Assembly: GCA_025363755.1 (NCBI GenBank)
Contig: JANYLQ010000022.1
Location: 1 to 54,607 of the forward strand
From: Hyphomicrobiales bacterium
Lineage (GTDB): Bacteria > Pseudomonadota > Alphaproteobacteria > Rhizobiales > Aestuariivirgaceae
Reading direction: 5' to 3'
Length of the DNA: 54,607 nucleotides
In this document: piece by piece, positions 7,371 to 15,041 of the stretch
Position numbering within the stretch: position 1 is the stretch's first letter
Layout of the letters: every line of letters begins with the position of its first letter
The notes under the pieces: model-generated
What the model was told of the DNA's origin: nothing
The model's database searches: none
The model's input: the letters and a program-made list of their open reading frames with translations, nothing else
Translations under genes and position numbers: made by a program

Positions 7371-8267
7371 TTACGCCGCTTCCTCAGCTGAATCGTCCTC
7401 AACTTTTTCGCTCGCAGCAGCCCCGCGCTTGGCGTTGCGGGCGAGGAATTCTTCAAGTTCGCGGATGCATTGATCTTCATCCACTTTGCGCACAGCTGCA
7501 AGTTCACGGGCAAAGCGCGCCAAAGCTTGCTCGAATAATTGGCGTTCAGAGTAAGATTGTTCAGGTTGACGGTCTGAGCGATACAAATCGCGGATCACTT
7601 CCGATACGGCAATGACGTCACCGGAATTGATCTTCGCATCATATTCCTGTGCGCGGCGGCTCCACATGGTGCGCTTAATGCGGGCGCGACCGCGGATCAC
7701 CTTCATGGCTTGCTCAATCAAGGTGCGATCGGCCAAATGGCGCATGCCCTTTTGTTCAGCACGGTTGGTTGGCACTTTGAGGCGCAGTTTTTCTTTTTCG
7801 AAATCCACGATGTAGAGCTCAAGCTTTGTGCCTGCAATTTCTTGCTCTTCAACATTGGTAATTTTGCCCACGCCGTGCGCTGGGTAAACCACCAATTCGC
7901 CGATCTTGAACACTTTCTTGGCGGTTGCAGGTGCAACGGCTGGCTTTGGAGCAGGAACCGCAGGCTTTGCTGCAACTGGAATTGGAGCAGGGGCTGCAGC
8001 AGCGGCCGCATCAGCCTTGGTCTTGGCCGCATGATGGGCTTGAAGCGCCTTAGCAAGGGCTGGCTTAACCACTGGCTTTGCAGCAGCAGGTTTAACAGCC
8101 GCTTTGGGAGCGGGCTTTGCAGCCGCTTTTGGGGCGGATTTTGCTTTTGCTTTTGGCGCAGGCTTCTTGACTGCTTTGGCCGCTGGCTTAGTTTTCAGCT
8201 TCAATTTAGGTGTGGCAGCAGCCTTCACATTTTTTGCGGGTGCTTTTTTTACTTTTGAATTTGGCAT
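7371..8267 (-). CDS. CarD-family transcription regulator with a long Ala/Lys/Pro-rich N-terminal tail
   Basis: RNA polymerase-binding regulator of the CarD/CdnL family, which acts at promoters and is often linked to rRNA control. The 298-residue protein carries the CarD RNAP-interacting Tudor-like domain at about 119-180 (KIGELVVYPAHGVGKI, then LRLKVPT) and the helical C-terminal domain at about 185-285 (TMWSRRAQEY, GDVIAVSEVIRDLYR, SERQLFEQAL). Usual length is about 160-200 residues; here about 115 extra residues of AKPA/KKPA repeats resemble histone H1 tails. The last stop lies nine bases from hairpin 5 of the intergenic cluster. A terminator separates it from fdxA upstream, so it probably has its own promoter. 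Confidence 0.93.
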   Translation of the reverse strand: MPNSKVKKAPAKNVKAAATPKLKLKTKPAAKAVKKPAPKAKAKSAPKAAAKPAPKAAVKPAAAKPVVKPALAKALQAHHAAKTKADAAAAAAPAPIPVAAKPAVPAPKPAVAPATAKKVFKIGELVVYPAHGVGKITNVEEQEIAGTKLELYIVDFEKEKLRLKVPTNRAEQKGMRHLADRTLIEQAMKVIRGRARIKRTMWSRRAQEYDAKINSGDVIAVSEVIRDLYRSDRQPEQSYSERQLFEQALARFARELAAVRKVDEDQCIRELEEFLARNAKRGAAASEKVEDDSAEEAA

Positions 8268-8336
8268 GGTCTGTTTTCGCCTTCTTTACATCTGGGCGAG
8301 AATTTCTACGATTTTCCCTTTTTGATTCAGGGCGTT

Positions 8337-8364
8337 AAAAAATCCGAGCGTGGGGGCCCGGATT
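8337..8364 (-). terminator. Rho-independent terminator after fdxA
   Basis: On the minus strand AATCCGGGC pairs with GCTCGGATT (nine pairs, one G-U) around a six-base loop, followed by TTTTAAC. It lies between the fdxA stop and the carD start, and so ends the helicase-S4-fdxA transcript before carD. Confidence 0.75.
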
Positions 8365-8510
8365 GATCAAAGATTTCGCGTTTCTCGGCTACATAAAAAC
8401 TATATATCACGTTTTTAAGGAAAATTAAAGGCGAGACCGTCCGTGTACGGTCGAATTTCGACTCAAATTGTTAGTTTTCCACGTGTTATGGTTAACAAGC
8501 GTTAATATTT

Positions 8511-8849
8511 TCAGTCGCCTTCGCCCGGGTTTGGGCTGAAATGGGCGTCAAACTTGCCTTCAACACCATCAAACTCTTTGGCGCCCTCGGGCGCATCGCG
8601 CTTGATCGTGATGTTTGGCCATTTTGGCGCATATTCCGTGTTGATCTTCAGCCACTTGTCGAGGCCTGGCTCGGTGTCTGGCTTGATCGCGTCAGCTGGG
8701 CATTCAGGCTCACAAACGCCGCAGTCAATGCATTCATCGGGATGGATAACCAACATGTTTTCGCCTTCGTAAAAGCAATCCACGGGGCAAACTTCCACGC
8801 AATCCATATATTTGCATTTGATGCAGTTTTCAGTGACGATGTAGGTCAT
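8511..8849 (-). CDS. fdxA: seven-iron ferredoxin FdxA ([3Fe-4S][4Fe-4S])
   Basis: Small cytoplasmic electron carrier of 112 residues. The N-terminal half holds Cys9, Cys12, Cys17, Cys21 and Cys25 ([20 protein letters not shown]), and the second motif has Cys40, Cys43, Cys46 and Cys50 ([14 protein letters not shown]). This spacing and the C-terminal extension ending in FSPNPGEGD are typical of alphaproteobacterial FdxA. It lies 50 bases after the S4 gene on the same strand and ends before a strong terminator. The electron donor and acceptor are not evident. Confidence 0.95.
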   Translation of the reverse strand: MTYIVTENCIKCKYMDCVEVCPVDCFYEGENMLVIHPDECIDCGVCEPECPADAIKPDTEPGLDKWLKINTEYAPKWPNITIKRDAPEGAKEFDGVEGKFDAHFSPNPGEGD

Positions 8850-8899
8850 GGCGTTCCATAAGTTTTAATTGCGAAGCGGTGATAGCAGTGCATTTTGGT

Positions 8900-9184
8900 T
8901 TATGCACCCAAATTTTGTGTCGACATCTCGGTTTTTAACTCTTCGTAGAGCAGCCTTGCTTCGGGCGCAGGGCCACGGCGATCTGCTTCTGCCAAAACCC
9001 GGATCACGCGAACATCATCATGCATCGCTATTGTGAGGATGTCTGATGGTTTGATCACGTGGCTGGGCTTATGAATTTTTGCGCGGTTGATGCGGATGTG
9101 ACCAGCTTCGATCAATTCAGACGCAGTGGAGCGATGCTTCACAAAGCGGGCATAACATAGCCATTTATCAATGCGTTGGGGCAG
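8900..9184 (-). CDS. S4-domain RNA-binding protein (apparent CTG start)
   Basis: Small S4-fold RNA-binding protein of the Hsp15/YrfH type, 94 residues, presumed to bind rRNA or stalled ribosomes. The S4 motif runs QRIDKWLCYARFVKHRST then GHIRINRAKIHKPSHVIKPSD. The frame has no ATG, GTG or TTG upstream of QRIDKWL. GTG 9142 would delete the first S4 helix, so the start that restores the family's usual beginning is CTG at 9184, five bases after AGAGG and two bases after the helicase stop. It sits between the helicase and fdxA. The start is an inference; a sequence error that removed an ATG is the alternative. Confidence 0.8.
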   Translation of the reverse strand: MPQRIDKWLCYARFVKHRSTASELIEAGHIRINRAKIHKPSHVIKPSDILTIAMHDDVRVIRVLAEADRRGPAPEARLLYEELKTEMSTQNLGA

Positions 9185-9186
9185 GG

Positions 9187-12102
9187 TTACCTCTGTTTCA
9201 TCTGCTCTTTTAAAGCAAGCAATGCGGCGAAAGGCGAATTTGGGTCCATTGGCTTTTCGGGGCGTGGTGGTGGCCTATCATTGCGTTCTGGGCGTTCACT
9301 ATTTCGATCCTTGCGGTCAAACTTTTGTTTGCCGCGCGGCGGGCGATCAGGCCTTGTGAACTTCGGCTTGGCTTCGCCTTCGACTGTTGGCGTGAATTCG
9401 CGCTTTTTGAACTGTGGGCGCTCTTTGCGTTCGGGTTGCTTGCGGAACGGCCCCGTATCCTTTGGCCACCAGACATTGATGTCGATCATTTCCGGCGCAA
9501 CGGCTGGTTCTACTGGCACACCCGCGACGAGTTCAGCTTCTATTTCAGTTTTGGTCTCTGGGGGTGTTTCAACCAAAGTTTTTAGTGCGGCTTCGATAAC
9601 TACTTCTGCTGGTGCTTCAACGGCAACTGGCTCTGCCACAGGTGCTACAACAAAAGGTGCTGGCTTTGGCACTTGGCGTTTCTGGTCGCGAAAACCGAGG
9701 CTGCGCAGAATTTCTTCAAACTCCTCACCAGAGCAGCCGACCAATGACATCATGTCCGAGACCACGGTAAAGCCGCCGCCTTCGACAGAACCTGCCGGGC
9801 GTTGTTCGGTATCAATACGTGGCTTCCAGAATACCCGGTCACGGATCAAATCCGAGAGGCGCTCCAACATATCAACGCGAACGGCGCGTACTCCACACAC
9901 ACGGTATCCGCAAATGCCATAGAAACCTTCTGGTTTTTCTAAATCTGCAGCAGTTGAAGTCAAACCATTGGCTGGCGGAGCTGGAACACTGCCCGATACC
10001 CCCATCGATTTTTGTTTTTGCAGCCACCAAAGCAGTAAGCGCAAATCAGTCGCGGCTGGTTTCAACAGTGCCGGCAAAAATACGTGGAACGCGCCAAATC
10101 TTGCGCCAAGCCCACGCAGTTTTGCTCGGTCTTCCTGACTTAAGGCTTTGACTTCTTCGATCACTGTTTCACGCGGCAAAACACCGAAATGTTCGACAAT
10201 GCGGAATGCCATGCCGCGTGCCAGAGGTCCGAAGCCTTCGGCCTCTTCCAGCTTGATCAATGGTTCGAGCAAACTTGCAATGTGGCGGTTTACAAATTTC
10301 TGCAAACGCTCACGCACATCATCGCGCATCGAACCCTGCAAAACATCGTCACCGAAAACTTCGGCGCGTGGCCGCAGGGCATGGTCGCCAGCCGATAAAT
10401 GGCCGACAATGGCACCCATCCACCAAATCTCGCCATTGCGATTAAGCTTCAGTTCGGGATCAGCCGTCATCGTTAAATTGCGTGCGCGGTGACCGATCTC
10501 AACGGTGATGGCGCCTAGGCTTGCAGTTTTGAGGGCTTGGGCATCGCCACCAACTGCACTTGCGTCGGGTGTAAATTGAAGCCCTGTAATCCGGCCTACA
10601 AATTGGCCTTCAACTTGAACTTCACCACCCGCATCAATATTCGTCATCAAGCCTTCCTTCTTCGCCAAGCGCTGCATTAATACACTGGTTCTGCGATCAA
10701 TGAAACGCTGCGTTAAACGCTCATGCAACACATCTGATAGCCTGTCGTCAATTTCTTTTGCGCGGGCCTGCCAATAAAAAGGCGCTTCCAGCCAATCCGC
10801 ACGGTTGGCAATGAAAGTCCAGGTCCGCACATGCGAGATTCTGGTCGATAACGCATCAATGCCTCCTTCAACACTTTCGGACAGAGAAAGTTGCTTGGCA
10901 AACCAATCTTCGGAAATGAAGCCCCTGCCCGAAAACAGGAACTGGATAATGCGCGAAACAATATGGGCGTGTTCGGCCGGTGATATATTGCGGTAGTCCG
11001 GCAATTGACAGACTTCCCACGCGCGTATCACGTCCGAGGGTGTTTTTATGAGTCCTACAATATTGCTGTCGCGGCAGATGGCCTCAAGGGCTGTTACGTC
11101 AGCTGAATTTTGGGCGCGGGTTAGGCCTTCAATTTTGGGGAGATAGCCTAGGCTTTTGCGCAGACCATCAAGCGACCGGAAATCAAGATCACGGTTGCGC
11201 CATTGTAAAGTGCGCACAGAATCGAAATTATGATTTTCGAGACGGTCGATCATTTCTTGATCGAAAGGTTCGGCCTCAACGCTCACACCAAACGTGCCAT
11301 CTCTCATAAACCTGCCGGCGCGGCCTGCAATTTGGCCTAGCTCACCAGGGTTGAGATTGCGAAACTGGAAGCCATCAAATTTGCGAGTCGCGGCGAAGGC
11401 CACGTGATCGACATCCATATTCAGGCCCATGCCGATGGCATCTGTGGCTACCAGATAATCAACATCGCCTGATTGATAGAGCGCCACTTGGGCATTGCGG
11501 GTGCGGGGGCTGAGTGCGCCCATAACGACTGCAGCTCCACCCCGTTGGGTGCGAATGTGCTCGGCCACCGCATAGACCATTTCCGCAGTAAAGCAGACAA
11601 TGGCGGAACGGCGGGGCAGGCGGGAGAGTTTCTTCTGGCCTGCATAAGTCAGTTTCGACATGCGCGGGCGCGTTACAAAAGTTGTTTGTGGCAAGAGCTT
11701 CTCGAGAATAGGGCGCATCGTGCCCGCACCCAGCAACATGGTTTCTTCAAGGCCCCGCCTGTTCATCACCCGGTCTGTAAAAATATGGCCGCGTTCGAAA
11801 TCAGCGCAAAGTTGCACTTCGTCGATTGCCAAGAATGGCACTTCGATGTTCGGCGGCATGGCCTCCACAGTGCAGACCCAATAGCGTGGATCAACTGGCA
11901 CGATTTTTTCTTCGCCAGTGATCAATGCCACTTGGTGATCGCCCACCTTCAAACGCACGCGGTCATAAATCTCGCGGGCCAGCAGCCGCAGCGGCAAGCC
12001 AATCATGCCTTTGCCATGGCCTAACATGCGCTCGACGGCGAGGTGAGTTTTACCGGTGTTGGTGGGCCCCAATACGGCAGTGACGGGGCGATGGGCTGGC
12101 AT
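9187..12102 (-). CDS. Suv3-like superfamily 2 RNA helicase
   Basis: ATP-dependent helicase related to mitochondrial SUV3, 971 residues, probably acting on RNA in the cytoplasm. Domain 1 (about 1-150) has Walker A GPTNTGKTH, motif II DEVQ and motif III GAGTMRP. Domain 2 (about 170-320) has ATDAIGMGLNMD and motif VI QIAGRAGRF. A Suv3-type helical C-terminal domain follows (about 330-520). From about residue 780 the protein turns into a Pro/Ala/Glu tail, then an Arg/Lys/Pro-rich tail (RPDRPPRGKQ, RPERNDRPPPRPEKP), probably disordered and RNA-binding. It is first in the helicase-S4-fdxA run and ends two bases before the S4 start. Confidence 0.92.
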   Translation of the reverse strand: MPAHRPVTAVLGPTNTGKTHLAVERMLGHGKGMIGLPLRLLAREIYDRVRLKVGDHQVALITGEEKIVPVDPRYWVCTVEAMPPNIEVPFLAIDEVQLCADFERGHIFTDRVMNRRGLEETMLLGAGTMRPILEKLLPQTTFVTRPRMSKLTYAGQKKLSRLPRRSAIVCFTAEMVYAVAEHIRTQRGGAAVVMGALSPRTRNAQVALYQSGDVDYLVATDAIGMGLNMDVDHVAFAATRKFDGFQFRNLNPGELGQIAGRAGRFMRDGTFGVSVEAEPFDQEMIDRLENHNFDSVRTLQWRNRDLDFRSLDGLRKSLGYLPKIEGLTRAQNSADVTALEAICRDSNIVGLIKTPSDVIRAWEVCQLPDYRNISPAEHAHIVSRIIQFLFSGRGFISEDWFAKQLSLSESVEGGIDALSTRISHVRTWTFIANRADWLEAPFYWQARAKEIDDRLSDVLHERLTQRFIDRRTSVLMQRLAKKEGLMTNIDAGGEVQVEGQFVGRITGLQFTPDASAVGGDAQALKTASLGAITVEIGHRARNLTMTADPELKLNRNGEIWWMGAIVGHLSAGDHALRPRAEVFGDDVLQGSMRDDVRERLQKFVNRHIASLLEPLIKLEEAEGFGPLARGMAFRIVEHFGVLPRETVIEEVKALSQEDRAKLRGLGARFGAFHVFLPALLKPAATDLRLLLWWLQKQKSMGVSGSVPAPPANGLTSTAADLEKPEGFYGICGYRVCGVRAVRVDMLERLSDLIRDRVFWKPRIDTEQRPAGSVEGGGFTVVSDMMSLVGCSGEEFEEILRSLGFRDQKRQVPKPAPFVVAPVAEPVAVEAPAEVVIEAALKTLVETPPETKTEIEAELVAGVPVEPAVAPEMIDINVWWPKDTGPFRKQPERKERPQFKKREFTPTVEGEAKPKFTRPDRPPRGKQKFDRKDRNSERPERNDRPPPRPEKPMDPNSPFAALLALKEQMKQR

Positions 12103-12693
12103 TGCATCAATCTAGTGAATTGATTTAAAAGCTCAATGGCAGGTTTAAGATTTCTGAAATTATCCAATGATTGTGCCAATTTGGCGCAGTGGGTTTTTAT
12201 TTAGATTCAAAGGTGAACGAACCACGCCCGAATCGCTGATAGGAGCAGATTCAGGATTTGTTCCTTTTGCGACGATTTTTTCATATCGCTCAATTTCTCT
12301 TTGTTAGCGTCATTCCTGGCAAGGTAGGAGCCCAACTTCCAAACAAGCTCGCTGTTGAAAGTTGGTTTCCCGCCAGCACGGGAATGATGGATTAAGTGTT
12401 TGGATTAACCATTAAGCTGCCAAGGTTAATGGAAATCTGAACTTCCCACGAAGCGTCTCCTCGCAATATTAACGAAGCGTTCCACTACCGGAACATATCC
12501 CGCCCGAATCGCGGTTTGGTCATTTTTCTTGTTTTGTTCACGCTATAGGTAGTGGGGATGTGGATAAGTATCGCAAGTCCATACAATGTATTACAGTCTT
12601 AGCGGGTCTAATTCAGCGGTGGCGTTAACCATTTGTGCCAGAGTTGGAATGACAAAAAATAATATGTGCTGCACTAGAGTCGCAACGCCTCGC
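12103..12693. other. 590-base intergenic stretch between the helicase and rpmB, with one long imperfect palindrome
   Basis: No supported gene. Positions 12311-12391 form an imperfect inverted repeat: GTCATTCCTGGC near 12311 and its degenerate complement GCCAGCACGGGAATGA near 12373, enclosing complementary CCAACTT and AAGTTGG segments. This resembles the GTCATTCCCG palindromes scattered in many proteobacterial genomes. The helicase promoter should lie in the left third on the minus strand but is not obvious. Confidence 0.45.
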
Positions 12694-12722
12694 TTGACCT
12701 CGCGATATTCGCCGCCTATAGG
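12694..12722 (+). promoter_or_regulatory. sigma-70 type promoter of rpmB
   Basis: TTGACC (12694-12699) and TATAGG (12717-12722) are separated by 17 bases. This predicts transcription from about 12729, giving a leader of roughly 50 bases before the rpmB start at 12779. Confidence 0.7.
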
Positions 12723-12733
12723 AACCGCAACAG

Positions 12734-12765
12734 GAGCCGGAACCACTTTCCGGCTCGTTCTTTTG
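12734..12765 (+). promoter_or_regulatory. terminator-like hairpin in the rpmB leader
   Basis: GAGCCGGAA pairs with TTCCGGCTC around a short loop and is followed by GTTCTTTT, then by the rpmB ribosome-binding site GGAG at 12769-12772. Its place between promoter and start suggests attenuation or protein-mediated control of L28 synthesis. This is inferred from position and shape. Confidence 0.5.
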
Positions 12766-12778
12766 TATGGAGATTATC

Positions 12779-13081
12779 ATGGCTCGTCGTTGCGAACTCA
12801 CTGGCAAAGGCTGGCAATCAGGCCACCAGGTCAGCCACGCCAATAACAAAACCAAGACTCGCTTCCTGCCAAACCTGTGTCAGGTGAGCTTGATGAGCGA
12901 GGCTATGGGCCTTTCTTATAACTTGCGTATTTCTGCTCACGCTTTGAAGTCAGTTGAGCATCGCGGTGGTTTGGACAGCTTCTTGTTGAAGGCCAAGTCT
13001 GATGGGCTTTCTGCTAAGTGCAAGAAGTTGAAGGTTTCGATCACCAAGAAAGTTGAAGCTTTAGCTGCCAAGGCTGCTTAA
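12779..13081 (+). CDS. rpmB: 50S ribosomal protein bL28
   Basis: Structural protein of the large ribosomal subunit, 100 residues. It opens with [20 protein letters not shown] and [16 protein letters not shown], the diagnostic bL28 signature, and continues with [20 protein letters not shown], typical of the alphaproteobacterial form. ATG 12779 is chosen over ATG 12767 because GGAG lies six bases upstream of it and the family starts with MAR/MSR. It has its own promoter, a leader hairpin and a strong terminator, so it is a single-gene unit. Confidence 0.98.
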   Translation: MARRCELTGKGWQSGHQVSHANNKTKTRFLPNLCQVSLMSEAMGLSYNLRISAHALKSVEHRGGLDSFLLKAKSDGLSAKCKKLKVSITKKVEALAAKAA

Positions 13082-13103
13082 GTTCAATATTCGAAAATTT
13101 TGA

Positions 13104-13133
13104 AAAGCCGCTCTGATTCAGGGCGGCTTTTTG
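13104..13133 (+). terminator. Rho-independent terminator of rpmB
   Basis: AAAGCCGC and GCGGCTTT, extended by CTG/CAG across a one-base mismatch, form a strong stem with a three-base loop. The U tract TTTTTGTT follows. It ends only 14 bases before the next start codon. Confidence 0.9.
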
Positions 13134-13146
13134 TTATGGTGCCGCC

Positions 13147-13794
13147 ATGAGTGAAAAACAAAAACGCCATAAGGTCAATGCGCCACGTGATGGAACACCG
13201 CGCGTTCATTCATCAACTGTATTACGTGAATGTGTTTTGGGGCAATTTACCGATGTGGCCGAACGCTGTCTGCTCGCTGAAACCACACTTGGCGATTACT
13301 CATATATTGAGCGCCACGTTGAGGCGATCTACACAGACATAGGCAAATTCTGCGCCATTGCAGCTGATGTGCGGATTAACGCACTGAGCCATCCAATCGA
13401 CCGCATCTCGCAACACAAGATTACCTATCGTCCGAACGAATATTTTTTATTCGCTAAAGTCGACAAAGGTTTTCGAGAGGCGCGAAAACAAGCGCGCGTG
13501 ACGGTTGGGCATGATGTGTGGATTGGGCATGGAGTTATCATCATGCCAGGTATTTCAATTGGGCATGGTGCTGTGGTTGCTGCAGGTGCAGTTGTGACAA
13601 AAGATGTTGAGCCCTTTGCAATCGTCGCTGGTGTTCCAGCACGGCGCATTAAATGGCGTTTTAAAAAATCGATCCGTATACGGATAATAGATCTCGCATG
13701 GTGGGACTGGCCGCATGACTTATTGGCGAAGGCCGTAGATGATATGCGGACGTTTAGCATCGAGAATTTTTTGAAAAAATACTCTTCCCCTTGA
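13147..13794 (+). CDS. hexapeptide-repeat acyltransferase, phosphonate-associated family
   Basis: Left-handed beta-helix transferase of 215 residues, probably an acetyltransferase acting as a trimer in the cytoplasm. The order AETTLGDYSYIERH, IGKFCAIAADVRINALSHP, VGHDVWIGHGVIIMPGISIGHGAVVAAGAVVTKDV, and VAGVPARRIKWRF, then LAWWDW, matches the family often annotated as phosphonate metabolism protein (Phn hexapeptide transferase). No phn gene is nearby, so the substrate is unknown. The start codon comes directly after the rpmB terminator, without a clear ribosome-binding site or room for a promoter outside that terminator. Confidence 0.82.
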   Translation: MSEKQKRHKVNAPRDGTPRVHSSTVLRECVLGQFTDVAERCLLAETTLGDYSYIERHVEAIYTDIGKFCAIAADVRINALSHPIDRISQHKITYRPNEYFLFAKVDKGFREARKQARVTVGHDVWIGHGVIIMPGISIGHGAVVAAGAVVTKDVEPFAIVAGVPARRIKWRFKKSIRIRIIDLAWWDWPHDLLAKAVDDMRTFSIENFLKKYSSP

Positions 13795-13848
13795 AATCCA
13801 CTCAATCATCTATATGTAACTTAGATAGATACCAAAAAGGATAACACT

Positions 13849-14481
13849 ATGAGCTTTCTACAAAATCTGCATTGGCGTTATGCCACCAAGAAATATGACA
13901 CCTCCAAAAAGCTGAAACAGGATGAGATGGATCAAATCTTAGAAGCCATCCGCATGGCGCCAAGTTCAAATGGCTTCCAACCCTATGATGTTATTGTTGT
14001 AAATAATGTTGACCTGCGTGAAAAATTAAAGGCAGCGGCCTATAATCAGGCCCAAGTGACTGAGGCATCGCATTTTTTAGTTTTTGCAGCTTGGGACAAT
14101 ATTACCGAACATAATCTGGGTAAGGTATTTGATGTGCTGGCAGAAGTGCGCGGCAACAACGAAGCTCTCACCGAGCGTCGCAAGAGTTCAATTGCGGGCT
14201 TTGCGGCTAAGCCGGCTGAAGCAAATTTTCAATATGCAGCACAGCAGGCTTTTATCGGATTGGGCTTTGCGCTTGCGGCCGCAGCTGAATTAAAAATCGA
14301 TTCTTCGCCAATGGGTGGATTTGATCCTGCGAAATTTGACGAGATATTGGGGCTGAAGGCGCGTGGGCTTCGCAGCGTTGTGATTATGGGACTAGGCCAC
14401 CGTGATGCTAGCGGTGATTGGTTGGTCAATTTAAAGAAAGCGCGTCGACCAAAATCTGAAATGTTTATTGAAATGAATTAA
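13849..14481 (+). CDS. NAD(P)H-dependent nitroreductase family protein (NfsB-like)
   Basis: Flavoprotein of 210 residues that would reduce nitro compounds, quinones or pteridines with NAD(P)H. The FMN-binding start RYATKKYD (10-17) is followed by AIRMAPSSNGFQPY, typical of NfsB/YdgI-type enzymes. QQAFIGLGFALAAAAELKIDSSPMGGFDP lines the flavin and dimer interface, and VVIMGLGHRDASGDW is the C-terminal family motif. ATG 13849 has AAGGA eight bases upstream. It converges with the GNAT gene, whose stop overlaps its last four bases. The physiological substrate is not deducible. Confidence 0.88.
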   Translation: MSFLQNLHWRYATKKYDTSKKLKQDEMDQILEAIRMAPSSNGFQPYDVIVVNNVDLREKLKAAAYNQAQVTEASHFLVFAAWDNITEHNLGKVFDVLAEVRGNNEALTERRKSSIAGFAAKPAEANFQYAAQQAFIGLGFALAAAAELKIDSSPMGGFDPAKFDEILGLKARGLRSVVIMGLGHRDASGDWLVNLKKARRPKSEMFIEMN

Positions 14482-15041
14482 AGCGAAGCACGCAGGCGAT
14501 GAAACAACAAAGTTGGTTCGCCCTGATAGGTCGTTTGCGCGACTTCCTTAAATCCCAATTTTTGTGCAACTCGGATTGATGCGGCGTTCTCTGGTGCGGT
14601 GATGCAGGCGGTTAAGTCTTGCGTTAAATTTCGATCACCCCACGTAGTAATTTTTTGCAGCGCCTCAGTCGCAAAGCCCTTGCCGTGATAAGCAGTCGAT
14701 AAAACCCAACCCATCTCCGGTGTTTCATTCATTGATGGCGTTATATCGCGCTTGCAATCAAGAAAGCCCGCTTCGCCAATAAGCAGACCTGTTGATTTTT
14801 CTTCAAGAATCCAAGCCCCAAAACCGACCATCAACCACTGGCCATTCGCACGCAGAATGCTGCGCCATCGGTCTTCAATTGTGGCAGGCTTGCCAGAAAT
14901 AAACTGATAGACTTTTGGTTCGCACCACAATTTCACAAGGGCTTCGAGATCACTGCTTCTAAACTCGCGTAAAATCAGCCGGTCAGTTTCAAGCGTTGGC
15001 GCGGCGTTTGGGAGCACGGGACACCTTTTTGATTTCGGCAT
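14478..15041 (-). CDS. GNAT-family N-acetyltransferase (RimJ/RimL type)
   Basis: 187-residue acetyl-CoA-dependent transferase of the Acetyltransf_3 (RimJ/RimL) group. The opening [20 protein letters not shown] is diagnostic; [20 protein letters not shown] is the acetyl-CoA pyrophosphate-binding region, and [17 protein letters not shown] is the C-terminal motif. ATG 15041 gives 53 bases of overlap with the end of cobT; a GTG 24 bases later would shorten the tail before the domain and reduce the overlap to 29. The overlap suggests translational coupling with cobT. Substrate unknown. Confidence 0.85.
   Translation of the reverse strand: MPKSKRCPVLPNAAPTLETDRLILREFRSSDLEALVKLWCEPKVYQFISGKPATIEDRWRSILRANGQWLMVGFGAWILEEKSTGLLIGEAGFLDCKRDITPSMNETPEMGWVLSTAYHGKGFATEALQKITTWGDRNLTQDLTACITAPENAASIRVAQKLGFKEVAQTTYQGEPTLLFHRLRASL

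Noticed and set aside
7710-8258. Plus-strand frame of 182 codons, Gly/Arg/Phe-rich, opposite carD
   Set aside because: It mirrors the Ala/Lys/Pro repeat coding of carD; the composition is an artefact.
9176-9922. Plus-strand frame of 248 codons opposite the helicase tail
   Set aside because: Low-complexity antisense of the disordered tail, with no family feature.
12586-12846. Plus-strand frame of 86 codons before rpmB
   Set aside because: It crosses the rpmB promoter and leader and overlaps the rpmB start in another frame.
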